7,731 nt of DNA from Methanobacteriota archaeon (GTDB lineage: Archaea > Thermoplasmatota > Poseidoniia > Poseidoniales > Poseidoniaceae), in assembly GCA_002731395.1 (NCBI GenBank), contig PCBQ01000063.1:1-7731 (forward strand). Direction: 5' to 3'. A model generated the notes under the pieces. The model was not told where the DNA came from and made no database searches. It saw nothing but the letters and a program-made list of their open reading frames with translations. Positions 1 to 6,355 of the stretch are shown here, piece after piece. Each line of letters begins with the position of its first letter. Position 1 is the first letter of the stretch. The position numbers were made by a program, and so were the translations under genes.

Positions 1-96
1 GTCACCGTCAGCAACGCCAACGTCACTGTGCCCGATGTCCTGGCCTCAAACGGCATCATCCATGTCATCGACAAAGTGCTGATGCCCCCAGTGGAC
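1..96 (+). repeat. Tail of an upstream FAS1 domain (R0)
   Basis: This is the last 32 codons of a FAS1 domain, with the closing motif GIIHVIDKVLMP. Its end (ASNG before the closing strand, then MPPVD and a linker three residues shorter than in the regular units) resembles the last domain R7 (ASNG, MPPAD) more than R1-R6. This suggests R0 is of the same boundary type as R7. Confidence 0.8.
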
Positions 97-3000
97 ATCC
101 CTACCACCGCGCAATCCACGGGCATTCACGACAGCCTCGTGGCGGCCGTGATTCAGGCCGAGTTGTTGGCGACCCTCCAGGGGCCCGGGCCCTTTACGGT
201 CTTCGCGCCGACCGACCAAGCCTTTGCTGATGCAGGCATCGACCTCGCCGATTTCACCACCCCTGAAGGAAAAGCCGCCTTGAGCGACATCCTGCTCTAC
301 CACGTCGTCAGCGCTGACGTGCCCGCGGCCAACGTCACTGAGTGCTTGACTGCGGATGCCGCCAACGGCCAACCTCTTTCCTTCACCGTGGCCGGTGGCG
401 TGATGGTCAACGACGCCAACGTGGTGTTGACGGACGTCATCTCAACGAACGGTTTGATCCACGTCATCGACAAGGTGCTGATGCCGACGGACACCCCCAA
501 GGACATCCCGCGCACAGCGCAATGCACAGGCCTGCACAACTCTCTGGTGGCCGGCGTGATTCAAGCCGAGCTGCTCGAGACCTTGCAAGGCGACGGGCCC
601 TTCACGGTCTTCGCCCCCACCGATCAGGCCTTTGCCGAGGCAGGCATCGACCTCGCGGTCCTCAACACGCCCGAAGGCAAAGCCACCTTGGCTGACATTC
701 TGTTGTACCACGTCGTCGAGGCTGACGTTCCCTCGGCCAACGTCACCGAGTGCATGACCGCCAACGCGGCCAACGGCCAACCCCTCGCGTTCACCGTCAG
801 CGGTGGCGTGATGGTCAACGACGCGAACGTCACCATGCCCGACGTGCCCACCAGCAACGGCGTGATTCACGTCATTGACAAGGTCCTCACGCCATCGGAC
901 ACACCGAATGACCTGCCCCGGACCGCTCAATGCACAACCGTCCACAACAGCCTCGTGGCGGCCGTCGTTCAGGCTGAACTGCTCGAAACGCTCCAAGGCA
1001 CGGGCCCATTCACGCTCTTCGCTCCGACCGATCAAGCCTTTGCCGACGCAGGCATTGACTTGGCTGCGCTCAACACGCCCGAAGGCAAGCAGACGCTGTC
1101 CAACATCCTGCTGTACCACGTTGTGGCGGGAAGCGTGCCCTCATCCGCCGTGACAGAGTGCATGTCAGCGGACGCCGTCAACGGCCAACCGCTCGCCTTC
1201 ACCGTCAACGGCGGCGTGATGGTCAATGACGCGAACGTCACCACGCCCGACGTGCCCACCAGCAACGGCATCATCCACGTCATCGACAAGGTGCTGATGC
1301 CAACGGACACGCCAAACGACATCCCACGGACGGCCTCATGCACCGGCAACCACACCTCGCTGGTCTCCGCCGTTGTGCAAGCAGGATTGCTTGAGATCCT
1401 CCAGGGCGATGGCCCCTTCACGGTGTTTGCACCGACGGACCAGGCCTTCACGGACGCTGGCATCGATCTGGCTGCGCTTGACACGCCCGAAGGCAAGCAG
1501 GCGCTGTCCGACATCTTGCTCTACCACGTGGTCGGCGCCAACGTTCCTGCTGCCAACGTGACCGACTGCATGTCGGCCACGACGGTCAACGGGCACCCGC
1601 TCAGCTTCACCGTTGGAGACAGCGTGATGGTCAACGGTGCGACCGTGACCGCCAAGGACGTGCCCACCAGCAACGGCATCATCCACGTCATCGACAAGGT
1701 GCTCACGCCCACGGCCACCCCCAACGACATCCCACGCACAGCCCAGTGCACCACGGTTCACGACAGCCTTGTGGCCGCCGTTGTGCAAGCAGAATTGCTC
1801 GAAACCCTCCAAGGCGACGGCCCGTTCACGGTGTTCGCACCGACAGACCAGGCCTTCGCAGACGCTGGCATCGATCTGGCTGCGCTTGACACGCCCGAAG
1901 GGAAGCAGACGCTGTCCGACATCTTGCTGTACCACGTGGTTGACGCCAGCGTGCCCGCGGCCAACGTCACCGAATGCATGACCGCTGACGCGGTCAACGG
2001 CCAACCCTTGGCGTTCACCGTCGGCGACGGCGTGATGGTCAACGACGCCAACGTGACCACCGCCGATGTGGCCACGAGCAACGGCATCATTCACGTCATC
2101 GACAAGGTGCTCACGCCCACGGACACGCCCAACAATCTGCCCCGTACAGCGCAGTGCACAGGCGTCCACAACAGCCTGGTGGCTGCGGTCATCCAAGCAG
2201 AGTTGCTCGACACCTTGCAGGGCACTGGACCGTTCACCCTCTTCGCACCGACCGACCAGGCCTTTGCCGACGCAGGCATCGATCTGGCTGCCCTGAACAC
2301 CGATGAAGGCAAGGCCACCTTGTCCAACATTTTGCTCTACCACGTGGTGGCGGGCGCCGTGCCCTCCAGCGCGGTGACTGAATGCATGTCCGCAGACGCA
2401 GTCAATGGCCAGCCGCTCGCCTTTACCGTGGACGGGAGCGTGATGGTCAACGACGCCACGGTGACCACCGCTGACGTAAACACCAGCAACGGCATCATCC
2501 ACGTCATTGACAAGGTGCTCACGCCGACAGATGCGCACAATGACATCGCACGAACGGCCGGCTGCACGGGCCTCCACACGTCACTTGTTGCAGCCTTGAT
2601 TCAAGCCGAATTGGTGGCGACCTTGCAAGGCGAAGGCCCGTTCACGGTCTTCGCTCCAACCGACGAGGCTTTTGCGGCTGCAGGCATTGACCTCGCCGCG
2701 CTGGACACGGTGGAAGGCAAGGCAACCCTGACTGACATCCTGCTCTACCACGTTCACGCCGGCTCCGTGATGGCCGCAGACCTCAGCAATGGCCTGCCCA
2801 TCGCCATGGTCAATGGCGACAACACCACGGTGGGCGACGGAGCCGTCCTCAGTGGCGCGAACATCACGCTTGCAGACGTCAAGGCTTCCAACGGTGTGAT
2901 TCACGTCATCGACATGGTGCTGATGCCTCCTGCCGATGTGGTCGAAGACACCACTGAATCCGACAACGAGGCCCTGAGCGACGGCGATGACACCAACGTT

Positions 3001-3354
3001 GGCACCGTCCTGATCGCCGTGGGTGTGCTCGTGGTCGTGGCCGCGGTTGGGGCCATCCTGTTCCTGCGTCAGCGAAGACCAGAGGTGAACCTCACCAAAT
3101 CTGGTATCATCGACACCACGCAGCCCATGGGCAGCATGATGGCCACCACGGAAGTGGCTCAAACCACATCTGCGTACACGGCCACGACCACCGCCACCGC
3201 GGTGCAGCCTGTGGCCCAGGTGACCACACAAACCGCGAACCCTGACGTTGGCGTCGTCCAGCAATGGACGGACATGAACGGCTACACATGGCGAACGATG
3301 GAAGACGGAAGCACACTCTGGTGGACCGGTTCCACGTGGGAAAAGTACGCGTGA
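1..3354 (+). CDS. Multi-FAS1 (fasciclin) repeat surface protein, single-pass membrane anchored, 5'-truncated
   Basis: The frame is open from the first base and ends at TGA 3352-3354, so 1117 codons of a longer protein are visible. The GTG at 28 lies inside a repeat and is not a credible start. In order, the protein has the tail of one FAS1 domain (codons 1-32), seven complete FAS1 domains (codons 33 to about 979), an acidic Asp/Glu-rich linker, a 23-residue hydrophobic helix (1000-1022) followed by RQRR, and a Thr-rich cytoplasmic tail ending in a Trp-rich segment. Each domain shows the FAS1 hallmarks: FTVFAPTDQAF or FTLFAPTDQAF (H1), ILLYHVV (H2) and the closing G-I-I-H-V-I-D-K-V-L strand. 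FAS1 domains are extracellular adhesion modules, so a role in cell-surface adhesion or particle contact is inferred; no ligand can be named. At least eleven N-x-S/T sequons lie in the ectodomain, compatible with archaeal N-glycosylation. The signal peptide would lie upstream of the window. Confidence 0.93.
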   Translation, partial: VTVSNANVTVPDVLASNGIIHVIDKVLMPPVDIPTTAQSTGIHDSLVAAVIQAELLATLQGPGPFTVFAPTDQAFADAGIDLADFTTPEGKAALSDILLYHVVSADVPAANVTECLTADAANGQPLSFTVAGGVMVNDANVVLTDVISTNGLIHVIDKVLMPTDTPKDIPRTAQCTGLHNSLVAGVIQAELLETLQGDGPFTVFAPTDQAFAEAGIDLAVLNTPEGKATLADILLYHVVEADVPSANVTECMTANAANGQPLAFTVSGGVMVNDANVTMPDVPTSNGVIHVIDKVLTPSDTPNDLPRTAQCTTVHNSLVAAVVQAELLETLQGTGPFTLFAPTDQAFADAGIDLAALNTPEGKQTLSNILLYHVVAGSVPSSAVTECMSADAVNGQPLAFTVNGGVMVNDANVTTPDVPTSNGIIHVIDKVLMPTDTPNDIPRTASCTGNHTSLVSAVVQAGLLEILQGDGPFTVFAPTDQAFTDAGIDLAALDTPEGKQALSDILLYHVVGANVPAANVTDCMSATTVNGHPLSFTVGDSVMVNGATVTAKDVPTSNGIIHVIDKVLTPTATPNDIPRTAQCTTVHDSLVAAVVQAELLETLQGDGPFTVFAPTDQAFADAGIDLAALDTPEGKQTLSDILLYHVVDASVPAANVTECMTADAVNGQPLAFTVGDGVMVNDANVTTADVATSNGIIHVIDKVLTPTDTPNNLPRTAQCTGVHNSLVAAVIQAELLDTLQGTGPFTLFAPTDQAFADAGIDLAALNTDEGKATLSNILLYHVVAGAVPSSAVTECMSADAVNGQPLAFTVDGSVMVNDATVTTADVNTSNGIIHVIDKVLTPTDAHNDIARTAGCTGLHTSLVAALIQAELVATLQGEGPFTVFAPTDEAFAAAGIDLAALDTVEGKATLTDILLYHVHAGSVMAADLSNGLPIAMVNGDNTTVGDGAVLSGANITLADVKASNGVIHVIDMVLMPPADVVEDTTESDNEALSDGDDTNVGTVLIAVGVLVVVAAVGAILFLRQRRPEVNLTKSGIIDTTQPMGSMMATTEVAQTTSAYTATTTATAVQPVAQVTTQTANPDVGVVQQWTDMNGYTWRTMEDGSTLWWTGSTWEKYA
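97..1320 (+). repeat. FAS1 domains R1-R3, first three-domain block
   Basis: There are three 408-bp units: R1 97-504, R2 505-912 and R3 913-1320. R1 starts IPTTAQS, with Ser (115-117) where R2 and R3 have Cys (523-525, 931-933). All three carry the second Cys, in TEC (343-345, 751-753, 1159-1161). R3 is distinctive: it begins with Leu and has GTGPFTLFAPTD, SNILLYHVVAG and VPSSAVTEC, so it lacks the NVT sequon next to that Cys. These same features recur in R6. Confidence 0.92.
1321..2544 (+). repeat. FAS1 domains R4-R6, second three-domain block
   Basis: There are three 408-bp units: R4 1321-1728, R5 1729-2136 and R6 2137-2544. Each has both cysteines (1339/1567, 1747/1975 and 2155/2383, first base of each codon). 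R4 shares ALSDIL and PLSFTV with R1 only; R5 shares CMTA with R2; R6 shares its whole signature with R3. R4 and R5 also have a 41-bp identical DNA stretch at the same phase (1453-1493 and 1861-1901). Confidence 0.92.
2545..2937 (+). repeat. FAS1 domain R7, divergent membrane-proximal unit
   Basis: R7 begins IARTAGC, with the first Cys at 2563-2565. After the H2 strand it diverges from R1-R6: the N-V-T-E-C segment is replaced by a Cys-free stretch beginning VMAADL, which is closer to the common FAS1 consensus. The domain is two residues shorter than the equivalent part of R1-R6. It carries two sequons, NTT and NIT, and leads into the acidic linker before the membrane helix. Confidence 0.88.
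2998..3066 (+). other. Transmembrane helix of the FAS1 protein
   Basis: This is a run of 23 hydrophobic residues rich in Val, Ala, Leu and Ile, preceded by an Asp/Glu-rich linker and followed at once by RQRR. The charge pattern places the FAS1 array outside and the roughly 95-residue tail inside, as in type I membrane proteins. Confidence 0.9.
3262..3351 (+). other. Trp/Tyr-rich C-terminal segment of the FAS1 protein
   Basis: The final 30 residues hold five Trp (codons at 3265, 3289, 3319, 3322 and 3337) in the pattern W-x7-W, DGSTLWW, TG-x-x-W, and end in KYA. The segment follows a low-complexity Thr/Ala/Gln/Val tail. It looks like a small beta module on the cytoplasmic side, loosely recalling DUF2510-like short Trp motifs. 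From memory, similar tails are common on Marine Group II membrane proteins; the function is not known to me. Confidence 0.6.
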
Positions 3355-3378
3355 ACCACCACCCCCTTGCCCAACGGC

Positions 3379-3382
3379 GAGG
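3379..3382 (+). promoter_or_regulatory. Possible Shine-Dalgarno site for selO
   Basis: GAGG sits five bases before the in-frame GTG at 3388. A stronger GGAGGT at 3405-3410 ends one base before ATG 3412, which is too close for normal use. The site therefore favours 3388 only weakly. Confidence 0.35.
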
Positions 3383-3387
3383 TTGAT

Positions 3388-4920
3388 GTGGGGCCAATGA
3401 GGGCGGAGGTCATGGGCTGGTTTGCACCCTTGTTGCAGGCCACGCCCGGGGATCCCGTGTCAGGTGGAACCCCACGCCAAGTTCCCGGGGTCTGCTGGTC
3501 GCGATGCGAGGCGACGGCCATGCCCAAGCCAACGCTTCGTCTGTGGAACGCCGACCTCGCCCAGGCCCTCGGCGGCCTCGAGCCAGATCCGCGCCTGTGG
3601 GTTGGAGGGCGGCTGCTGGAAGGCATGCAGCCCCACGCCCACCGCTACGGCGGCCATCAATTCGGAAACTGGGCCCACCAGCTTGGCGACGGGCGTGCTC
3701 TGACCCTCGGCCACGTGGATGCCGACGGCGGACCGATCGAAGTGCAGCTGAAAGGGGCTGGACGCACACCGTATTCACGACGCGGTGACGGACGTGCCGT
3801 CCTGCGCTCCTCGCTTCGCGAATACCTCTGCAGCGAAGCGATGCATCACCTTGGCGTGCCGACCTCGCGGGCCTTGTCCCTGTGCAGCACGGGCGAGGAG
3901 GTGCGCCGAGACATGTTCTATGACGGCCGCCCGGCCATGGAACCCGGGGCCATCGTGGCCCGAACGGCGCCGTCCTTCGTTCGCTTTGGCTCCTTTCAGA
4001 TGCTGGCTGCCGACGGTGATGCTGAGGCCCTGCGTGCCCTGATGCAATACACCGTCACGACGCACGAGCCGAAGCACCACGTGAACGACGACGCGGGCAT
4101 CGTGGCCTGGCTGACCGACGTTGCTGAGCGAAGCGCACGCATGGTTTGCGGTTGGATGCGCCACGGATTCGTCCACGGCGTGATGAACACCGATAACATG
4201 TCCATCCACGGCCTGACCATCGATTACGGGCCCTTCGGTTGGCTGGAAGCCCATGACCCGTCGTGGACGCCGAACACCACCGATTTGCCCGGACGCCGCT
4301 ACCGATACGCGGCTCAGCCTGATGTGGTCGGGTGGAACGTGGCTCGCTTGCTCGAAGCAGTGGCGATGGTGATGGACGACCATGAACCACTTCACGGTGT
4401 CCTTGACGCTTACCGGCAGGCCTACCGCAACGCGCGGCAACAGGCCTGGATCGAGCGCCTCGGACTGGACGCATGGAAGGACAGCGACGAGGCGCTCGTT
4501 CGCGACCTCCAACACGTCATGCACGCTGCAGAGGTCGATCACGTGCCCATGCTTCGTCAGATGGCGGAGGGCCTGACCACGGCCGAAGGATTGCGCGATG
4601 CCGGGCGCATCTACGCTGCAGAGCCTGATCTTACGGCCATCAACGCGTGGTTAGAACGCTGGCTCGAGCGAACCGGAGGCGCGCCCAACCATGCCTCCAT
4701 GCTGGCGACCGTCCCCGCGTTCACGCCTCGCAATTGGGTGTTGCAACTCGCCATTGACGACGCCGAGCGCGGCGACTGGACCAAAGCCGAAGCGCTTGCA
4801 GCGCGCCTGACGCGGCCCTTTGAGCAGTTGCCTGAAGACGAGAGGGCATGGTGGTCTGGGCCGCGCCCGGAGTGGGCCATGACGCGCCCTGGATGCTCGA
4901 TGCTCTCCTGCTCGAGTTGA
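3388..4920 (+). CDS. selO: Protein adenylyltransferase SelO (YdiU/UPF0061 family)
   Basis: SelO has a pseudokinase fold with ATP bound in inverted orientation. It transfers AMP to Ser, Thr or Tyr of target proteins and is linked to oxidative-stress responses. Numbering from GTG 3388 (510 aa; E. coli SelO is about 478), the visible motifs are YGGHQFG (from 87), QLGDGR (98-103), LKGAGRTPYSR with the ATP-contacting Lys122, Glu145 in the downstream SLRE helix, RTAPSFVR with Arg192 and Arg199, HGVMNTDNM with Asp269 and Asn270, and IDYGPFG with the metal-binding Asp279. Spacing matches the active-site residues I recall for Pseudomonas syringae SelO (K113, E136, R176, R183, D252, N253, D262). The C-terminus ends SCSS, the conserved position of the redox Cys in bacteria and Sec in eukaryotes, so the gene is complete. 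The start is uncertain: GTG 3388 has GAGG five bases upstream, but TTG 3367, ATG 3397 and ATG 3412 are in frame, and the family homology begins just after 3412. Confidence 0.95.
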   Translation: MGPMRAEVMGWFAPLLQATPGDPVSGGTPRQVPGVCWSRCEATAMPKPTLRLWNADLAQALGGLEPDPRLWVGGRLLEGMQPHAHRYGGHQFGNWAHQLGDGRALTLGHVDADGGPIEVQLKGAGRTPYSRRGDGRAVLRSSLREYLCSEAMHHLGVPTSRALSLCSTGEEVRRDMFYDGRPAMEPGAIVARTAPSFVRFGSFQMLAADGDAEALRALMQYTVTTHEPKHHVNDDAGIVAWLTDVAERSARMVCGWMRHGFVHGVMNTDNMSIHGLTIDYGPFGWLEAHDPSWTPNTTDLPGRRYRYAAQPDVVGWNVARLLEAVAMVMDDHEPLHGVLDAYRQAYRNARQQAWIERLGLDAWKDSDEALVRDLQHVMHAAEVDHVPMLRQMAEGLTTAEGLRDAGRIYAAEPDLTAINAWLERWLERTGGAPNHASMLATVPAFTPRNWVLQLAIDDAERGDWTKAEALAARLTRPFEQLPEDERAWWSGPRPEWAMTRPGCSMLSCSS

Positions 4921-5041
4921 TTTGGCGTGGGTGAACGTCTGTATAGGCACAATGAGACAATTGAAGACCCCCGCGAAGGCCCTCCTGTCGAGGCAGGCCA
5001 TGTCGCTCACGGGGGGCCCTCGCATCGGCGGCGACGTGAGC
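4921..5041 (+). promoter_or_regulatory. selO-hemA gap, possible hemA promoter region
   Basis: These 121 bases separate selO from the preferred hemA start. The frame is open back to TTG 4922, so part could instead be coding. TATAGG at 4942-4947 is the only AT-rich element and could be a TATA box or a -10 element. A TTGATT at 4917-4922, 19 bases before it, could be read as a -35 if the host were bacterial. I see no convincing rho-independent terminator after selO. Confidence 0.25.
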
Positions 5042-6355
5042 ATGCTTGCTGTATCGCGAAAACCCCTCGAGCGTTTGGCCGTGGTGACCCTGCGCATGTC
5101 GAGCACCACGATGGAGGACATCCGTGCCCTCACCACCGAAGGGCACGACCGCGCTCAACGAGAAGCCTTCACGCTCGACTTGGCCAACGCTCATGGTTCG
5201 GGCGTGTTCGAAATGTCAACCTGCAACAGGGTGGTCTATGCCGGGCTGTGCGATGATGTGGCCCAGCTCAAAGCCACCGTAGAGAAGGTCTCGGGCGTCG
5301 CACTGACCGACGTGGTGGAGTTCACGGCAGAGGAGGCATGGGAGCACTTGGTCATGGTCGCAAGTGGCCTCGATGCCTTCGTTCTCGGCGAATTGCAAGT
5401 CCTCGGACAAGTGCGTTCAGCCATCGAGCACCATCGCCAGTCCAGGCATGCCGACGCAGAATTGCTCGGGGTGCTGGAACATGTCGTGTGGGCGAGCCGC
5501 CTTGTGCGGAAGCACCTCGGATTCACGAAAACGACGGCCTCCATGCTGAACTTGGCCACCCTTTCCCTCGACGCGATGATGGCCAAAGGCGGCCTTTCAG
5601 GCTGTGTCGTGCTCGGCTCAGGCGACATGGGCCGCAAAGCCGTAGAAGCCCTGCTCGAGCGCAACGTTCCGGTCACTGTGGTCAGCCGGAATCCAGAACG
5701 CGCCCAAGATCGATTCGGCCCGGACGGCAGCAAAATTACGTTCATGGATTTTGAAGCATGGTCAGACAGCCCCCCTGTCGCACCCTTGATCATCTCCACC
5801 ATGCGTGTGGCCACCCCTGTGTATGGAGCAAAGCGACGCTTTCCAACCGCGGAACCGCTGACCGTCATGGACTTCTCTTGGCCGCCCTCGATCGACCCGG
5901 AAGGCCTTCACCCAAGCCAAACCCTCCAAGGCATGAACCACTGGATTCAGCAAGCGCACGGACTCAATGAGGCCGTGGACCGACCCGCTCTTTTGGCCGA
6001 AGCGAGGCAGGAATTGTCACGCATCCACGGCTTGCTTGAAACGCGATTGGCTTCTGCTGGCCAAAGCGATTTCCGAAGTTTTGTTCATCACACCTTCGCG
6101 AAACTGGCCGCAGGCTGGGTTGCTTCGCCGCTCAACGCTCCTCCGAACACCCCCGAGTTGGAAGCGTTCGGTCGGGAACTGGCGACATGGCTGTGCAAAG
6201 CGCACGGCACCATCGTGCTCGATGACGTCCGTGAACGTGTTCAAACCACCGCGAGACCGCTCTCTGCATCCATGCTTGAGCGGATTGAGGACGATGTGAT
6301 TCAGGTCATTGGTGACCTCCACGACCATCTTCCACCCAGCGAGGTGCGAACATGA
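5042..6355 (+). CDS. hemA: Glutamyl-tRNA reductase
   Basis: The enzyme reduces glutamyl-tRNA(Glu) to glutamate-1-semialdehyde with NADPH, the committed C5-pathway step towards heme and other tetrapyrroles. From ATG 5042 (437 aa, within the family's usual 400-450), the catalytic Cys61 lies in STCNRV. HLVMVASGLDAFVLGE and LGQVRSA (about 102-127) match the signature around the substrate pocket, GSGDMG (192-197) with the following VVSRNPERA is the NADPH-binding Rossmann segment, and MDFSWPPSIDP replaces the usual IDIAxPRDIDP. The C-terminal third fits the helical dimerisation domain. It is a divergent member: the Glu that normally follows CNRV is missing (CNRVVYA) and the usual GLDS/GLES Ser is Ala. 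Start 5042 places about ten residues before the first beta strand. ATG 5000 has GAGG upstream, and ATG 4952 and TTG 4922 are also in frame, but they add sequence with no family counterpart. The stop overlaps the next gene's start. Confidence 0.93.
   Translation: MLAVSRKPLERLAVVTLRMSSTTMEDIRALTTEGHDRAQREAFTLDLANAHGSGVFEMSTCNRVVYAGLCDDVAQLKATVEKVSGVALTDVVEFTAEEAWEHLVMVASGLDAFVLGELQVLGQVRSAIEHHRQSRHADAELLGVLEHVVWASRLVRKHLGFTKTTASMLNLATLSLDAMMAKGGLSGCVVLGSGDMGRKAVEALLERNVPVTVVSRNPERAQDRFGPDGSKITFMDFEAWSDSPPVAPLIISTMRVATPVYGAKRRFPTAEPLTVMDFSWPPSIDPEGLHPSQTLQGMNHWIQQAHGLNEAVDRPALLAEARQELSRIHGLLETRLASAGQSDFRSFVHHTFAKLAAGWVASPLNAPPNTPELEAFGRELATWLCKAHGTIVLDDVRERVQTTARPLSASMLERIEDDVIQVIGDLHDHLPPSEVRT
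6341..6346 (+). promoter_or_regulatory. Shine-Dalgarno site of hemCD
   Basis: GAGGTG lies inside the end of hemA, five bases before ATG 6352. It complements the CACCUC at the 3' end of 16S rRNA and fixes the hemCD start. Confidence 0.75.

Noticed and set aside
28..30. GTG as start of the FAS1 gene
   Set aside because: It encodes a Val inside a FAS1 strand (NVTVPDV) and the frame is open with matching repeat sequence back to position 1. The gene is simply cut by the window edge.
97..2544. CRISPR or satellite-like tandem array
   Set aside because: The 408-bp period is a multiple of three, protein-conserved and varied mainly at third codon positions, as expected for tandem protein domains. There are no short identical repeats with unique spacers.
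1336..2577. Long minus-strand open frame (413 codons) antisense to the FAS1 array, plus several shorter ones
   Set aside because: The translation is His/Val/Gly/Arg-rich with no recognisable domain and repeats only because the FAS1 units repeat. GC-rich coding strands readily leave such antisense frames open.
3775..4542. Minus-strand open frame (255 codons) within selO
   Set aside because: The plus-strand SelO frame is complete with all catalytic motifs. The antisense product shows no family resemblance.
4942..4947. TATAGG as a definite hemA promoter
   Set aside because: It is a single six-base match with no supporting second element I trust. Archaeal and bacterial readings give different start sites. 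It is kept only as a low-confidence part of the intergenic entry.
4984..5000. Possible hairpin CCTG-loop-CAGG upstream of hemA as a terminator or riboswitch
   Set aside because: The stem is only about four base pairs with no U-tract and no recognisable aptamer. This is too weak to call.
4651..5136. Minus-strand open frames spanning the selO-hemA junction
   Set aside because: They overlap the conserved end of SelO and the start of HemA and have no recognisable motifs. They are best explained as shadows.
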